A stretch of 64,000 nt of DNA from assembly GCA_052386675.1 (NCBI GenBank), contig JBQTJX010000038.1:60219-124218 (forward strand), in the 5' to 3' direction. A model generated the notes under the pieces. That model did no database searches. It was not told the origin of the DNA and was given only the letters and a program-made list of their open reading frames with translations. Shown in pieces: positions 29,829-36,678 of the stretch. The stretch comes from RBG-16-66-20 sp052386675 (GTDB lineage: Bacteria > Pseudomonadota > Gammaproteobacteria > Burkholderiales > SG8-39). The position numbers were made by a program, and so were the translations under genes. The stretch's first letter is position 1; each line of letters opens with the position of its first letter.

Positions 29829-30578
29829 CTACCCTTTCCCGCCTCGCGGAATGCCCGCCCGGTCGGCCGCGGCGCAAAGCGCGCTCAACAGTTTGGGATC
29901 GAATGCCAAGCTACTGCGCGTAATTCCCGCTTTGTCGAATTTGTCCAGAACGCCCCGCGCCCGCAGGTACTCGCGCGCCTGCCGACTCGCCGCCTCAAGC
30001 TTCTCCGTTCCTCCGTACAGGCGCGACGCCTCGGCTATGTGTTCCTGTGTCTCGGCGTCCGTGAGGATGGCAATGTCTGAATCCGGCCCGGCCTCGAATG
30101 ACGAGCCATGATGCGCGCGTACCCTGTCGAGAATGGTGCGAGTAGCTCCCTCGCTCAAGGCCAGGTCAGCGCAGATACCGGCCGCGCGTTCAGCAAGCTC
30201 TCGATTCACGCCTTGCACTACGGCGCTATCAACTGCGGCGCCTATCTGCTGTTCGCTCGCGGGCTGCGCTGCGGCCTCGAATACATCGCGCAGGCTGTCA
30301 TGCGGGCGCGTGGCGTCCGCCTGCGCGGCTCGCGCGCTATCGGGCTGCGGTAGAAAACCGGGCGCGGGCCCGTTTCGGTATGCATGATCCAGTGCTTCAC
30401 TGATTCGCCGCGACAGGAATACATCATTGCTGTTGATCGCCTCGCCACGGTTTGCATCGACAAAGGCCATCGCGGCGCGCTGGCTGTCCGACATTCCGGC
30501 CGTGTCCGACTGAAACGAGACTGCGCCAGGCTGCGCGCTCGGTGGCGTTGCGCCGGCTTCCGGCGCGCTGTCGCTCAT
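29829..30578 (-). CDS. Scaffold-like acidic protein of unknown function
   Basis: Encodes 249 residues, with an acidic and Ala/Ser/Gln-rich N-terminal half and a helical C-terminal half. The tail (EASRLYGGTEKLEAASRQAR ... LDKFDKAGI, about 178-213) recalls the YGG-then-helix pattern at the C-terminus of T7-like phage scaffolding proteins. The similarity is by eye and may be chance. The ATG overlaps the upstream stop (ATGA). If it is scaffold-like, it would be a candidate for interfering with or redirecting helper capsid assembly. No capsid gene is present. Confidence 0.5.
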   Translation of the reverse strand: MSDSAPEAGATPPSAQPGAVSFQSDTAGMSDSQRAAMAFVDANRGEAINSNDVFLSRRISEALDHAYRNGPAPGFLPQPDSARAAQADATRPHDSLRDVFEAAAQPASEQQIGAAVDSAVVQGVNRELAERAAGICADLALSEGATRTILDRVRAHHGSSFEAGPDSDIAILTDAETQEHIAEASRLYGGTEKLEAASRQAREYLRARGVLDKFDKAGITRSSLAFDPKLLSALCAAADRAGIPRGGKG

Positions 30579-31246
30579 GCGTTCACCTGTGCTAGCGCGG
30601 CGATGCCCGGTTGCTTCGGCAACTCGCGCGATAGCGCCTCGTTGTCTCGCCCCACTACGTCCACTGCGTCAGGGTGCTGTGTCGGATCGCCCGCATAGGC
30701 GCGCGGGATTGCGCCGGCCTTGGACAGCGCCAGCTCGGCGGCACGTTGACCGCGCGCTGCGACACTCCCGCTTTCTCTCGGCGCCACTCCGTCGCGCACG
30801 GCTTCAGCGAGCACGCTGTCCTGCGCGTCGATTGTTTGTACCCAGTCGGCAATCTCGCCTGCCAAGCGGTCAATGTTCTCCGCAGCCTTCGCGCGGATCG
30901 CCAGGGAATCGGCAAGCTTCACGCGCGCCGCCGCTTTCAGCTTCTCGGCGTCGGCATCGCGCGCTGCGGCCAGGCGCTTTTCAGCGCCAAGGTAACGGGA
31001 CTCGGCCCGCGACACTTCCGCCTTCGCAGCGGCTAGCGCAGCTTCAAAGCGCGTAACCTCGGGATCTTCGGCGCCGCGATCGTGCGCCGCTTGTAGCGCC
31101 TGCTCGGCGCTTTCAAGGGCGTGCTGCGCGGCTACCAATCCTTGCCGGTGTTCCTCGGCGGATTTGCTGGCGCGGGGAATGTCCGGCGCGATGATCCCGG
31201 CCGACTCGGCGAACGTGCGTGCAATCTCTCTACTGCGTTTCAGCAT
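30575..31246 (-). CDS. Coiled-coil protein of unknown function
   Basis: Encodes 223 residues. About 25-135 is almost continuous heptad-like helix rich in Ala, Glu, Lys and Arg (EHRQGLVAAQHALESAEQALQ and following), predicting a long coiled coil. The C-terminal part is Pro/Gly-containing and less regular. No signal peptide. The ribosome site is GGAG, eight bases upstream. Its ATG is overlapped by the stop of a short open frame upstream. The family is not recognised. Confidence 0.6.
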   Translation of the reverse strand: MLKRSREIARTFAESAGIIAPDIPRASKSAEEHRQGLVAAQHALESAEQALQAAHDRGAEDPEVTRFEAALAAAKAEVSRAESRYLGAEKRLAAARDADAEKLKAAARVKLADSLAIRAKAAENIDRLAGEIADWVQTIDAQDSVLAEAVRDGVAPRESGSVAARGQRAAELALSKAGAIPRAYAGDPTQHPDAVDVVGRDNEALSRELPKQPGIAALAQVNA

Positions 31247-31446
31247 TGCGTTTCTCCATTGAGTGATTCAGAAAGCGGGCGCGCGACAGCGCCTCGGCGC
31301 GCATACCCGCCAGGCAAGCCGGCGCGCGCGAGTGCTTCGCGGAAGTGAAGGGCTAGGGCTTCGAGCCGCGGAAGGTTTCGATACTCCGCGGCAAGCTCGG
31401 TTAGGAGCGCATCAACGCGCGCAGCGGCGCGGGATTGGGAATTCAG
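31240..31446 (-). CDS. Possible short gene without a standard start codon
   Basis: An open frame on the minus strand reads a protein-like sequence (NSQSRAAARVDALLTELAAE...) of up to about 85 codons. Its TGA overlaps the ATG of the coiled-coil gene (ATGCTGA), which looks like operon coupling. No ATG, GTG or early TTG exists in frame; CTG (31446), ATC or ATT would be needed, and no ribosome site is seen. It may be a decayed or unusually initiated gene. Confidence 0.3.
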   Translation of the reverse strand: MNSQSRAAARVDALLTELAAEYRNLPRLEALALHFREALARAGLPGGYARRGAVARPLSESLNGETQC

Positions 31447-31509
31447 AGATACATACTTGATAGGATACCATTCACGCCCAAAGCTCTTTCCACAGCGAAT
31501 TTTTGTAGA

Positions 31510-31563
31510 GAATTAAGCCGACACTTAATTCCTCAACTCGGAATTAAACGGGCAATTAATTCC
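31510..31563. promoter_or_regulatory. Regularly spaced GGAATTAA/TTAATTCC array
   Basis: Four copies in alternating orientation: a partial GAATTAA 31510-31516, TTAATTCC 31525-31532, GGAATTAA 31540-31547, TTAATTCC 31556-31563. Centres are 15-16 bases apart. The AT-rich island stands out in GC-rich surroundings, just upstream of the minus-strand cargo operon. It looks like a multi-site operator or promoter array. Confidence 0.5.
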
Positions 31564-32179
31564 GCAGAAAAATTGCGCCCCCGGCGGGGCAATCAGCCAC
31601 ACACGCTGTTGCCGCCGACGAATCCTTGGTGCACCCCCCGGCGTACCCCCCCCCCGGTAAGCCGGGCGCCTTGCGCATCGCGCGAAGTCCAAATTCTGCG
31701 CCTCATGCGATCGGCGCGCTACGCTGCGCGCGCCGGGGACACGCCTGAGACACGCCAGGACCGCTCAGGCGCAGCGGACGAGGGTCAAGGGGCCAGCCGC
31801 CGCGCCAGGGGCGCCACGATCGCGCGCAACAGCTACGGCTCGCGCTGCGCATGGCCGCCAGGCGTCGCGCCGGATCGGGCGCCACGCGAAGGGACGCCAG
31901 AGGCCCGGATATAGCCGCTTTCGCCTCAAGCGTGCCCTTGGCGTGAACTACTGCGCGGCGTCCGCTCGGGAATCGAACAACTGCGACGGCTATTCGGACA
32001 CGCTAGACCTACTGCGGGCCAAGCCCGAACGCCCGGCCATTCCCTTCAGGACGCGCGCGGATCGCGCCGGAGTGCCGGGGTGCCGCGAAGCGGCCAGGGC
32101 GCCCGGCCGCCCTCGCGCGCGTGCGCGCGTAAGCGGTCCCGCCCCGGTTAATTAGGGGTCACGCTAGCCTCGAAAGCCT

Positions 32180-32345
32180 AACCCCGGCAACCCCGGACAA
32201 CCCCGGCAGCACTCCGGCAATCGTTGCCATGAAAAGGGCAAGGGCTGCCCGCCAACCCCGGCGGCAGCCATTTCCCTTAGAGCTTCCGCCGGGGTTGAGG
32301 GGGCTGGCGACGCGTCAGCGACAGCCCTACCCCGGACAACCCCGG
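32180..32345. repeat. Iteron-like AACCCCGG repeats with a central hairpin (origin candidate)
   Basis: AACCCCGG occurs at 32180-32187, 32189-32196 and 32199-32206 (9-10 base phasing) and again at 32338-32345, with a TACCCCGG at 32328-32335. Between the clusters a 12-bp perfect inverted repeat (32253-32264 and 32286-32297) contains the same unit on both arms. Such arrays are typical binding sites of replication initiators. Confidence 0.5.
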
Positions 32346-32395
32346 CAAAATCGCCCCGATGCTGTTCGCGCTATCGCGGGTTTCCGCACGGCGAG

Positions 32396-32704
32396 TTAAC
32401 GCCCGTCGCGTAAGCAACGGTAAGTAACCCCATGAAGCGCGACTACGTACTCGGGCGCCAACGGATCAGTCAACCACGGGCCGGTTTGGCCAAAGAGCTT
32501 TCCCAGACTTGCACTGAGGCTGAATGATTCTGACAAATGATGCCCGAAAGTTTCGGGGTTCATCATGATCCGCGCGATTTCTGCGCATCGGGCAACATCG
32601 CGTCGCGCTTGTTGCTCGGGCGTGCCTTGAATCACCAGGACGATTCCGCCCCCCAGAAATAGCGCGCCAAGTAATGCCCCTATCGCAATGATCTTGCCTC
32701 GCAT
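32396..32704 (-). CDS. Small single-pass membrane protein of the element
   Basis: Encodes 102 residues: one N-terminal hydrophobic helix (about 4-26, IIAIGALLGALFLGGGIVLVI), then a soluble region with two cysteines (Cys40 and Cys97). The ATG at 32704 is fixed by an ideal AGGAGG five bases upstream; a longer frame to 32785 is not needed. Function unknown. It lies between the rep-like gene and the origin-like region. Confidence 0.65.
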   Translation of the reverse strand: MRGKIIAIGALLGALFLGGGIVLVIQGTPEQQARRDVARCAEIARIMMNPETFGHHLSESFSLSASLGKLFGQTGPWLTDPLAPEYVVALHGVTYRCLRDGR

Positions 32705-32796
32705 TCGAGCCTCCTTTCGTCTGTAGATTGCGCCGCCGGCCAAGGGTAGCGCCATGTCGGGAACCGTGGCGGATAGCATGGGCACTCGATGCCATT

Positions 32797-34245
32797 TCAG
32801 CTATCGCCGCCGATCTGCTCCACTATCGGTTTGCCGGTATCAAGCGGCGCGGTGGCCTCGGCTGCCGGCTCAAGATACGTTTTCCGGCCCCCTTGCCGCA
32901 TTTCCGCGGGCAAATCTTTCTCTGCTACCTGCCCGCGTAGCCGCAGCCGCCGCACAGCCGCCCGGACTCGCTTGCCGCCGATGCCAATGGTCGCAGCCTC
33001 GGCCTCAAGCTCGGACGCCGTGTAGTAGCCCTCCTGCGCGCGCCCGTTGCGTAGATGGTCGAGCACGCGCTGCGCGTCGGCGTCGGCCGCAGCGTTCCTG
33101 CGCTCCTGAGGCGTCGTGAGCGTGTCGGCCTGCCAGCGGAAGGCGAACCCCTGCCGCACGATCCAAATGCGATCCATCGCCGGGCGCGCGGCCGTCAGCT
33201 TGGCGACATGCAACTGGTACAGCTCGCCCGCGTCCGCAGCGGCTGCCAGGTCGGACGGGACAACCATGCCCTTGTCGCGCGCGGCATCGTGGCGCCAGTA
33301 GTTCCAAACGAATCGGGAATTGTCGCCGCCCGCGGAACCTCCGCGCCCGCTATGCGCGTCCGAAGTTCCTTCGCGGTTGACGGCCTTTGAAACGTGCGAC
33401 GTAGCGCGCACGGCGCACTTGAGCGCCTGCGAGATGTTGGCCATAGCCGACAGCGCCGACGCCTCGCCATCGTTTACGAACCTTTCGCCAGGTCCGAACA
33501 AATTAAACGGATCGAACTCGACCAGCGCCAGCCCTTCGCGCTCGTAGCCCGTGGAGATGCGTTCGGCAAGGTCGGTTTGCCGCAGGTTCCCGGTGCGGTC
33601 GGCGATGGCCAGCCGCTCGTCTGTCCCGGTCAGTACCAGCAAATGCAGGCTATCGGCGATCCGCTTACGGTCCTCGGCCGACAGGTCCGGCATGCTCGAA
33701 ATGACTTCGTAAATCCGATGCCTGAACAGCGCCGAATCGTCCTCTTTGGTGACGATCAACACGGCGCCGGGCTGGTGGACGCGCAGCCCGTACAAGTCGC
33801 GGCCTAGGATGACGTGCGCGGCTTCCCAAATGTGCCGGGTAGTCTTACCGGCGCCCCCGGTGGCGTTCTCGACGCCATGCGCGCGCGGCAGTAGCCGCTC
33901 GATCACGAATGGCGGGGCCGGTGGCGCCTTGCTGAATACGTCGCCGACTCGACTTTCCTCCGGGCTGAAAGGGCGTCGGCGTGCCTTGAGGGTTAATATG
34001 CTCGCGTCGGCCAGCGCCTTCTCGTAAGTCGCCACGCCTTCGCTGTACGCGGCGGGCATGTCCTCTTTGATCCCGTCGAGATAGCGCGCCATCGCCGCGC
34101 GATCCTCAATGTCGGCGCCCGTATCGTTCAGGGTCAGCACCGCCTCGATAACATCATGCACTTCATGGGAATGCGCGATGCGCGCAATGTGCGCCTTGTG
34201 TTCGGGCGATCCGTGGTCGCCGCGGAATTTGGTATCAGCGGTCAT
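32797..34245 (-). CDS. RepA/AAA-type replicative ATPase (helicase-like)
   Basis: Encodes 482 residues. A RecA-like ATPase core carries Walker A ATGGAGKTT (128-136) and a Walker B-like GLALVEFDPF. It matches the pattern of hexameric RepA-type plasmid/phage helicases (the AAA_25 group). The C-terminal 100 residues (DHLRNGRAQEGYYTASELEAEA region) look like a winged helix that could bind the nearby repeats. Probably it drives autonomous replication of the excised element. The start overlaps the upstream small gene by 11 bases. No primase domain is recognised. Confidence 0.75.
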   Translation of the reverse strand: MTADTKFRGDHGSPEHKAHIARIAHSHEVHDVIEAVLTLNDTGADIEDRAAMARYLDGIKEDMPAAYSEGVATYEKALADASILTLKARRRPFSPEESRVGDVFSKAPPAPPFVIERLLPRAHGVENATGGAGKTTRHIWEAAHVILGRDLYGLRVHQPGAVLIVTKEDDSALFRHRIYEVISSMPDLSAEDRKRIADSLHLLVLTGTDERLAIADRTGNLRQTDLAERISTGYEREGLALVEFDPFNLFGPGERFVNDGEASALSAMANISQALKCAVRATSHVSKAVNREGTSDAHSGRGGSAGGDNSRFVWNYWRHDAARDKGMVVPSDLAAAADAGELYQLHVAKLTAARPAMDRIWIVRQGFAFRWQADTLTTPQERRNAAADADAQRVLDHLRNGRAQEGYYTASELEAEAATIGIGGKRVRAAVRRLRLRGQVAEKDLPAEMRQGGRKTYLEPAAEATAPLDTGKPIVEQIGGDS

Positions 34246-34477
34246 TTTTCACCCCGTAGTCTTTGGCCCAAGCTGCAACTAGTGCGGGATCTGGATTGCA
34301 CTCTGGCGACGCGAGAAGTTCGAGTGCTCTTGCGCCCTTGCGCCGCGCGCGCTGGATCGCCTGAGCGCGTTCCGCGCGCTCGTGCCGCAAGTCGGCTTTC
34401 GTTATGGGGAGCGTGGCGAGTTGGTCGAGGCGCAGCGCGCGCCCGGCGGCCCATGCTGCCTGCAATGTCGTTGTCAT
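34235..34477 (-). CDS. Small hypothetical protein upstream of the rep-like gene
   Basis: Encodes 80 residues, basic and helical (LRHERAERAQAIQRARRKGA), unrecognised. The ATG lies nine bases after the preceding stop and the 3' end overlaps the rep-like gene by 11 bases, so it is part of the early operon. Confidence 0.5.
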   Translation of the reverse strand: MTTTLQAAWAAGRALRLDQLATLPITKADLRHERAERAQAIQRARRKGARALELLASPECNPDPALVAAWAKDYGVKNDR

Positions 34478-34486
34478 TGCCGGGCC

Positions 34487-34699
34487 TCATGCGTCGCGCG
34501 CGAGGCGTGCGAGCTTGAGCACGGACTCGCCGGCCAACTGCTGGCATGCGGCTTCTACTTCGATTTCGAGGACTTCCACGCCGAATTTTTGAGCCAGGAT
34601 TCGCCGAACCTGGGCCGGCATGTTGTCGTTTTTGCCGGCCGCGTAGGCAATCGCGAGTTTGATTAGCTCTTGCCGGTTCGTTCGTTCTTTCGTTTCCAT
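34487..34699 (-). CDS. Small hypothetical protein in the early operon of the element
   Basis: Encodes 70 residues (METKERTNRQELIKLAIAYA...), predicted helical, unrecognised. A strong AAGGAGGGG ribosome site precedes the ATG, supporting expression. It sits between the AlpA-like and rep-like genes. Confidence 0.55.
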   Translation of the reverse strand: METKERTNRQELIKLAIAYAAGKNDNMPAQVRRILAQKFGVEVLEIEVEAACQQLAGESVLKLARLARDA

Positions 34700-34792
34700 C
34701 GTTCTCCCCTCCTTAGGTCTTGCTTGTCGTGCTTTCCCCGGATGCCGCCGGGCGCGGTTGCGCCGCAGTTCGCCAGCGCGGGCGATTTGCGG

Positions 34793-34990
34793 CTATGCCG
34801 CGTTTGGGTACGTCGCGCGCTTGCGCTCGATCCACGCGGCGAGTTCTGCGCTCTTGAAGCAGCGCCGCCCGCCAGCGCCTTGCGGCTGGAATGGCCGGGG
34901 AAACTTCGCCTTGGGATCGCGCAGCAACTGCTCTAAGCGTGCACGGCTCAGGCAAACGAACTTCGCTGCTTCGGTGGAATTGAGATACAC
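34793..34990 (-). CDS. AlpA/excisionase-like DNA-binding protein
   Basis: Encodes 65 residues forming a MerR-like helix-turn-helix of the AlpA/HTH_17 type: YLNSTEAAKFVCLSRARLEQ, then RPFQPQGAGGRRCFKSAELAAWI. Such proteins act as excisionases or regulators of integrase and early genes in P4-like satellites. The GTG at 34990 is chosen for its GGAGG at six-base spacing; the frame extends upstream (ATG at 35008) without a ribosome site. The GTG start, small size and position next to int all fit. Confidence 0.75.
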   Translation of the reverse strand: MYLNSTEAAKFVCLSRARLEQLLRDPKAKFPRPFQPQGAGGRRCFKSAELAAWIERKRATYPNAA

Positions 34991-35031
34991 GGCAAACCTC
35001 CGGTGCATTGCGCACCGGCCCCCACAATGAG

Positions 35032-35066
35032 AAAAGGGGCACGGCGCATTTGCGCACTCGTGCCCC
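35032..35066 (-). terminator. Intrinsic terminator in the leader before the alpA-like gene
   Basis: On the minus strand the stem GGGGCACG/CGTGCCCC (35066-35059 and 35043-35036), with an inner GCGCA/TGCGC stem, is followed by TTTT (35035-35032). It ends the int transcript or works as an attenuator for the alpA-rep operon, since a candidate TATACT -10 box (35188-35183) lies upstream of it. Confidence 0.7.
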
Positions 35067-35199
35067 CTTGGTAGAGCGGCAGGGGATTGTGCTTGCCCCT
35101 GCCTTACCGCCTTACCCGCGCGAACTGGCCGGAGACGGAAGCCTTGCAACTGCTCTAACTAATTCGCAGTCCTTACCCTTTCAGTATACACGATGCGAT

Positions 35200-36483
35200 T
35201 TAAGCGCCTTTCCGTAGAGGCACTACGCGCGCGGCTTTCCCGGCGCGAGCCTCGCGCACAGCCTGCGCCCATCGCTCGATCAGCACGCGCGCTTGGTGCT
35301 CCGCGCCTATCTTGGCGTAGTGCTTCCGGCGCGTATTCTCGGCGGGCGGCTTGTGATTCAGCAGCAAGGCCATGGCGCGCTCGGTCGCGTCGCTCTGGAA
35401 TTCAAGCCATGAGGCCACGGAATCGCGCGCCCTTCCGGCCCACCATCCTTTAGCGAAGCCTCGATCCGCCAGCAGCGCGGAGAGTATCTGCGGCTCGGCG
35501 GGCGGATAGGAAAGCTCGCTCTTGCCATCGCGTCCCGGCCAGACAAGCTCCGCCTTTCTCGGAAGGTCGCGCAAGAGCGCGGCGCAATCCTTCGCCAGCG
35601 GGATTTTCGCTTCGCGCTTGACCTTGCTGCGCTCAATCGGGATCGTCCAGCTTGGCGCATCGCCATCTAGCGCAAGCTCGGACCAGCGCATCCCGATTAC
35701 CGCGCTCGGCCGCTGGCCGGTCAAGATGCAGACACGCCAGATATTCCACCACGGCGACAGCGGGCGCGATTGTTCGGCCGCGGCCATTGCATCAAGCGTT
35801 GCGACAAGCTCCGCAAAGTTCGGCGCGCGCCCTTCGTGGAACTCGACCAGCGGCGCGGCGTCGCCTTCCGCCTTCTCAATCTTCAAGTCTTTTTCGCCGT
35901 CGAATGGCGATTTGGGGATATAGCCTTGCTTCACGGCAAAGCGAAACACTGAACGAACGGGCCCTAGCGCGGCCTGCTGGCTATTGACCGTAATTCCGCG
36001 CTTGATCGCCTTTAGGTCTGCCGCTGTGATTCCAGCGATGCGGCGCTCACGGATGGCCGCTAGTCTCGGGCCATTGAATACGGCGCGATAAACCGCGATC
36101 GTGGAAGGGCGCCATCCGCCTTTGCTCTCGGCGGTCCATTCCGCCACAACTTCCGCGAATTTCTTGGTGCTCGCCTGCGCCTTGCGGACAGCCGCATCCC
36201 GCTCGGCCATGGGATCGAGGCCGCGGCGCAGCATGTCGCGCGCATTGGCGGCTGCGGCGTCGGCATCGTCCCGACTCATGCCGGGCACTTCCCCAAGCAC
36301 GACGAACCGGGATTCCCCTTCGCCGCGCGGTTCGCCAGCGATTGCAGCGCGCCTCATCCTTCCGCGGATGTACCAGCATCGCCGGCCGCTTGCGAATACC
36401 CGCAACTTCAAGCCGGTATCGTCCGGCGCGTAGTCCGCCTGCCCCTTCTCAGGGACTTTCTGCCGCTCTGCCCAGGTCGCCAC
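35200..36483 (-). CDS. int: Tyrosine-family site-specific integrase
   Basis: Encodes 427 residues of the P4-type integrase family: an N-terminal arm-binding domain with FASGRRCWYIRGRMR, a core SAM-like domain, and a catalytic domain. Catalytic Arg is seen in ILTGQRPSAVIGMRWSEL and the C-terminal tyrosine in TRRKHYAKIG. At the HxxR box the sequence reads GRARDSVASW, so the usual histidine seems to be Gly. The GTG at 36483 has GGAGGG upstream; another GTG at 36504 would start within eight bases of the attachment repeat. It ends 209 bases before the alpA-like start. Confidence 0.9.
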   Translation of the reverse strand: MATWAERQKVPEKGQADYAPDDTGLKLRVFASGRRCWYIRGRMRRAAIAGEPRGEGESRFVVLGEVPGMSRDDADAAAANARDMLRRGLDPMAERDAAVRKAQASTKKFAEVVAEWTAESKGGWRPSTIAVYRAVFNGPRLAAIRERRIAGITAADLKAIKRGITVNSQQAALGPVRSVFRFAVKQGYIPKSPFDGEKDLKIEKAEGDAAPLVEFHEGRAPNFAELVATLDAMAAAEQSRPLSPWWNIWRVCILTGQRPSAVIGMRWSELALDGDAPSWTIPIERSKVKREAKIPLAKDCAALLRDLPRKAELVWPGRDGKSELSYPPAEPQILSALLADRGFAKGWWAGRARDSVASWLEFQSDATERAMALLLNHKPPAENTRRKHYAKIGAEHQARVLIERWAQAVREARAGKAARVVPLRKGA

Positions 36484-36498
36484 GTTTCGCCCTCCGTA

Positions 36499-36606
36499 GT
36501 GCACAGCGCGCAGTGCACGGGTAGGTAACGCGCTGGCAAGATAGCCGCGTTTAGCGGCGTATAGATGATGCTGATTTACCTACGGATTACAGTCTAGTGC
36601 ACGAAA
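36499..36606. other. Right attachment region with core and accessory repeats
   Basis: Contains the 22-bp repeat (36512-36533), a second AGTGCAC copy 13 bases before it (36499-36505), a third (TAGTGCACG) near 36595, and an inverted TTACCTAC facing the GTAGGTAA of the core. Repeats in both orientations beside an integrase gene are typical of recombinase core and arm sites. Confidence 0.65.
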
Positions 36607-36650
36607 CTAGACACTTCAATGGGTAGATCAAGGAGTTCTTCGAAAGCTAA

Positions 36651-36675
36651 GAAAACAGGGACAGTCCCTGTTTTC
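36651..36675. terminator. 25-bp perfect inverted repeat downstream of cysS
   Basis: GAAAACAGGGAC and its exact complement separated by one base, three bases past the cysS stop. On the minus strand it ends in TTTTC, so it may terminate cysS. The GGGACAGTCCC core also resembles short palindromes dispersed in some betaproteobacterial genomes. Confidence 0.6.
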
Positions 36676-36678
36676 GCT

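Larger units (their letters stand above)
31247..32395. other. Repeat-rich non-coding segment of the element
   Basis: About 1.1 kb with no convincing gene apart from the short open frame at its left edge. It holds an AT-rich island with repeated GGAATTAA motifs (31510-31563), C-rich homopolymer runs (around 31634-31660), and a cluster of AACCCCGG repeats and hairpins (32180-32345). Its place, downstream of the rep-like and membrane protein genes and upstream of the cargo operon, suits a replication origin plus cargo promoter region. Confidence 0.6.
28804..36533. mobile_element. 7.7-kb integrated element between dnaJ and cysS (candidate phage satellite)
   Basis: Bounded by a 22-bp perfect direct repeat (28804-28825 and 36512-36533), with a tyrosine integrase gene directly inside the right end. 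Reading leftwards it carries int, an AlpA-like gene, two small genes, a RepA/AAA ATPase, a small membrane protein, a 1.1-kb repeat-rich non-coding segment, and a cargo operon of overlapping genes. One small gene at the left end reads the other way. No capsid, terminase, portal, relaxase, resistance or toxin gene is recognised. The order matches integrase - excisionase - replication - origin - cargo of phage satellites; a non-conjugative genomic island is the alternative. Confidence 0.8.

Noticed and set aside
31571..32160. Additional small genes in the GC-rich non-coding segment
   Set aside because: Short frames exist on both strands, but none has a ribosome site, operon contact or protein-like composition.
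32180..32345. CRISPR array from the short repeats in the element
   Set aside because: Repeats are 8 bases with 1-2 base gaps, not 24-40 base repeats with unique spacers, and no cas gene is near.
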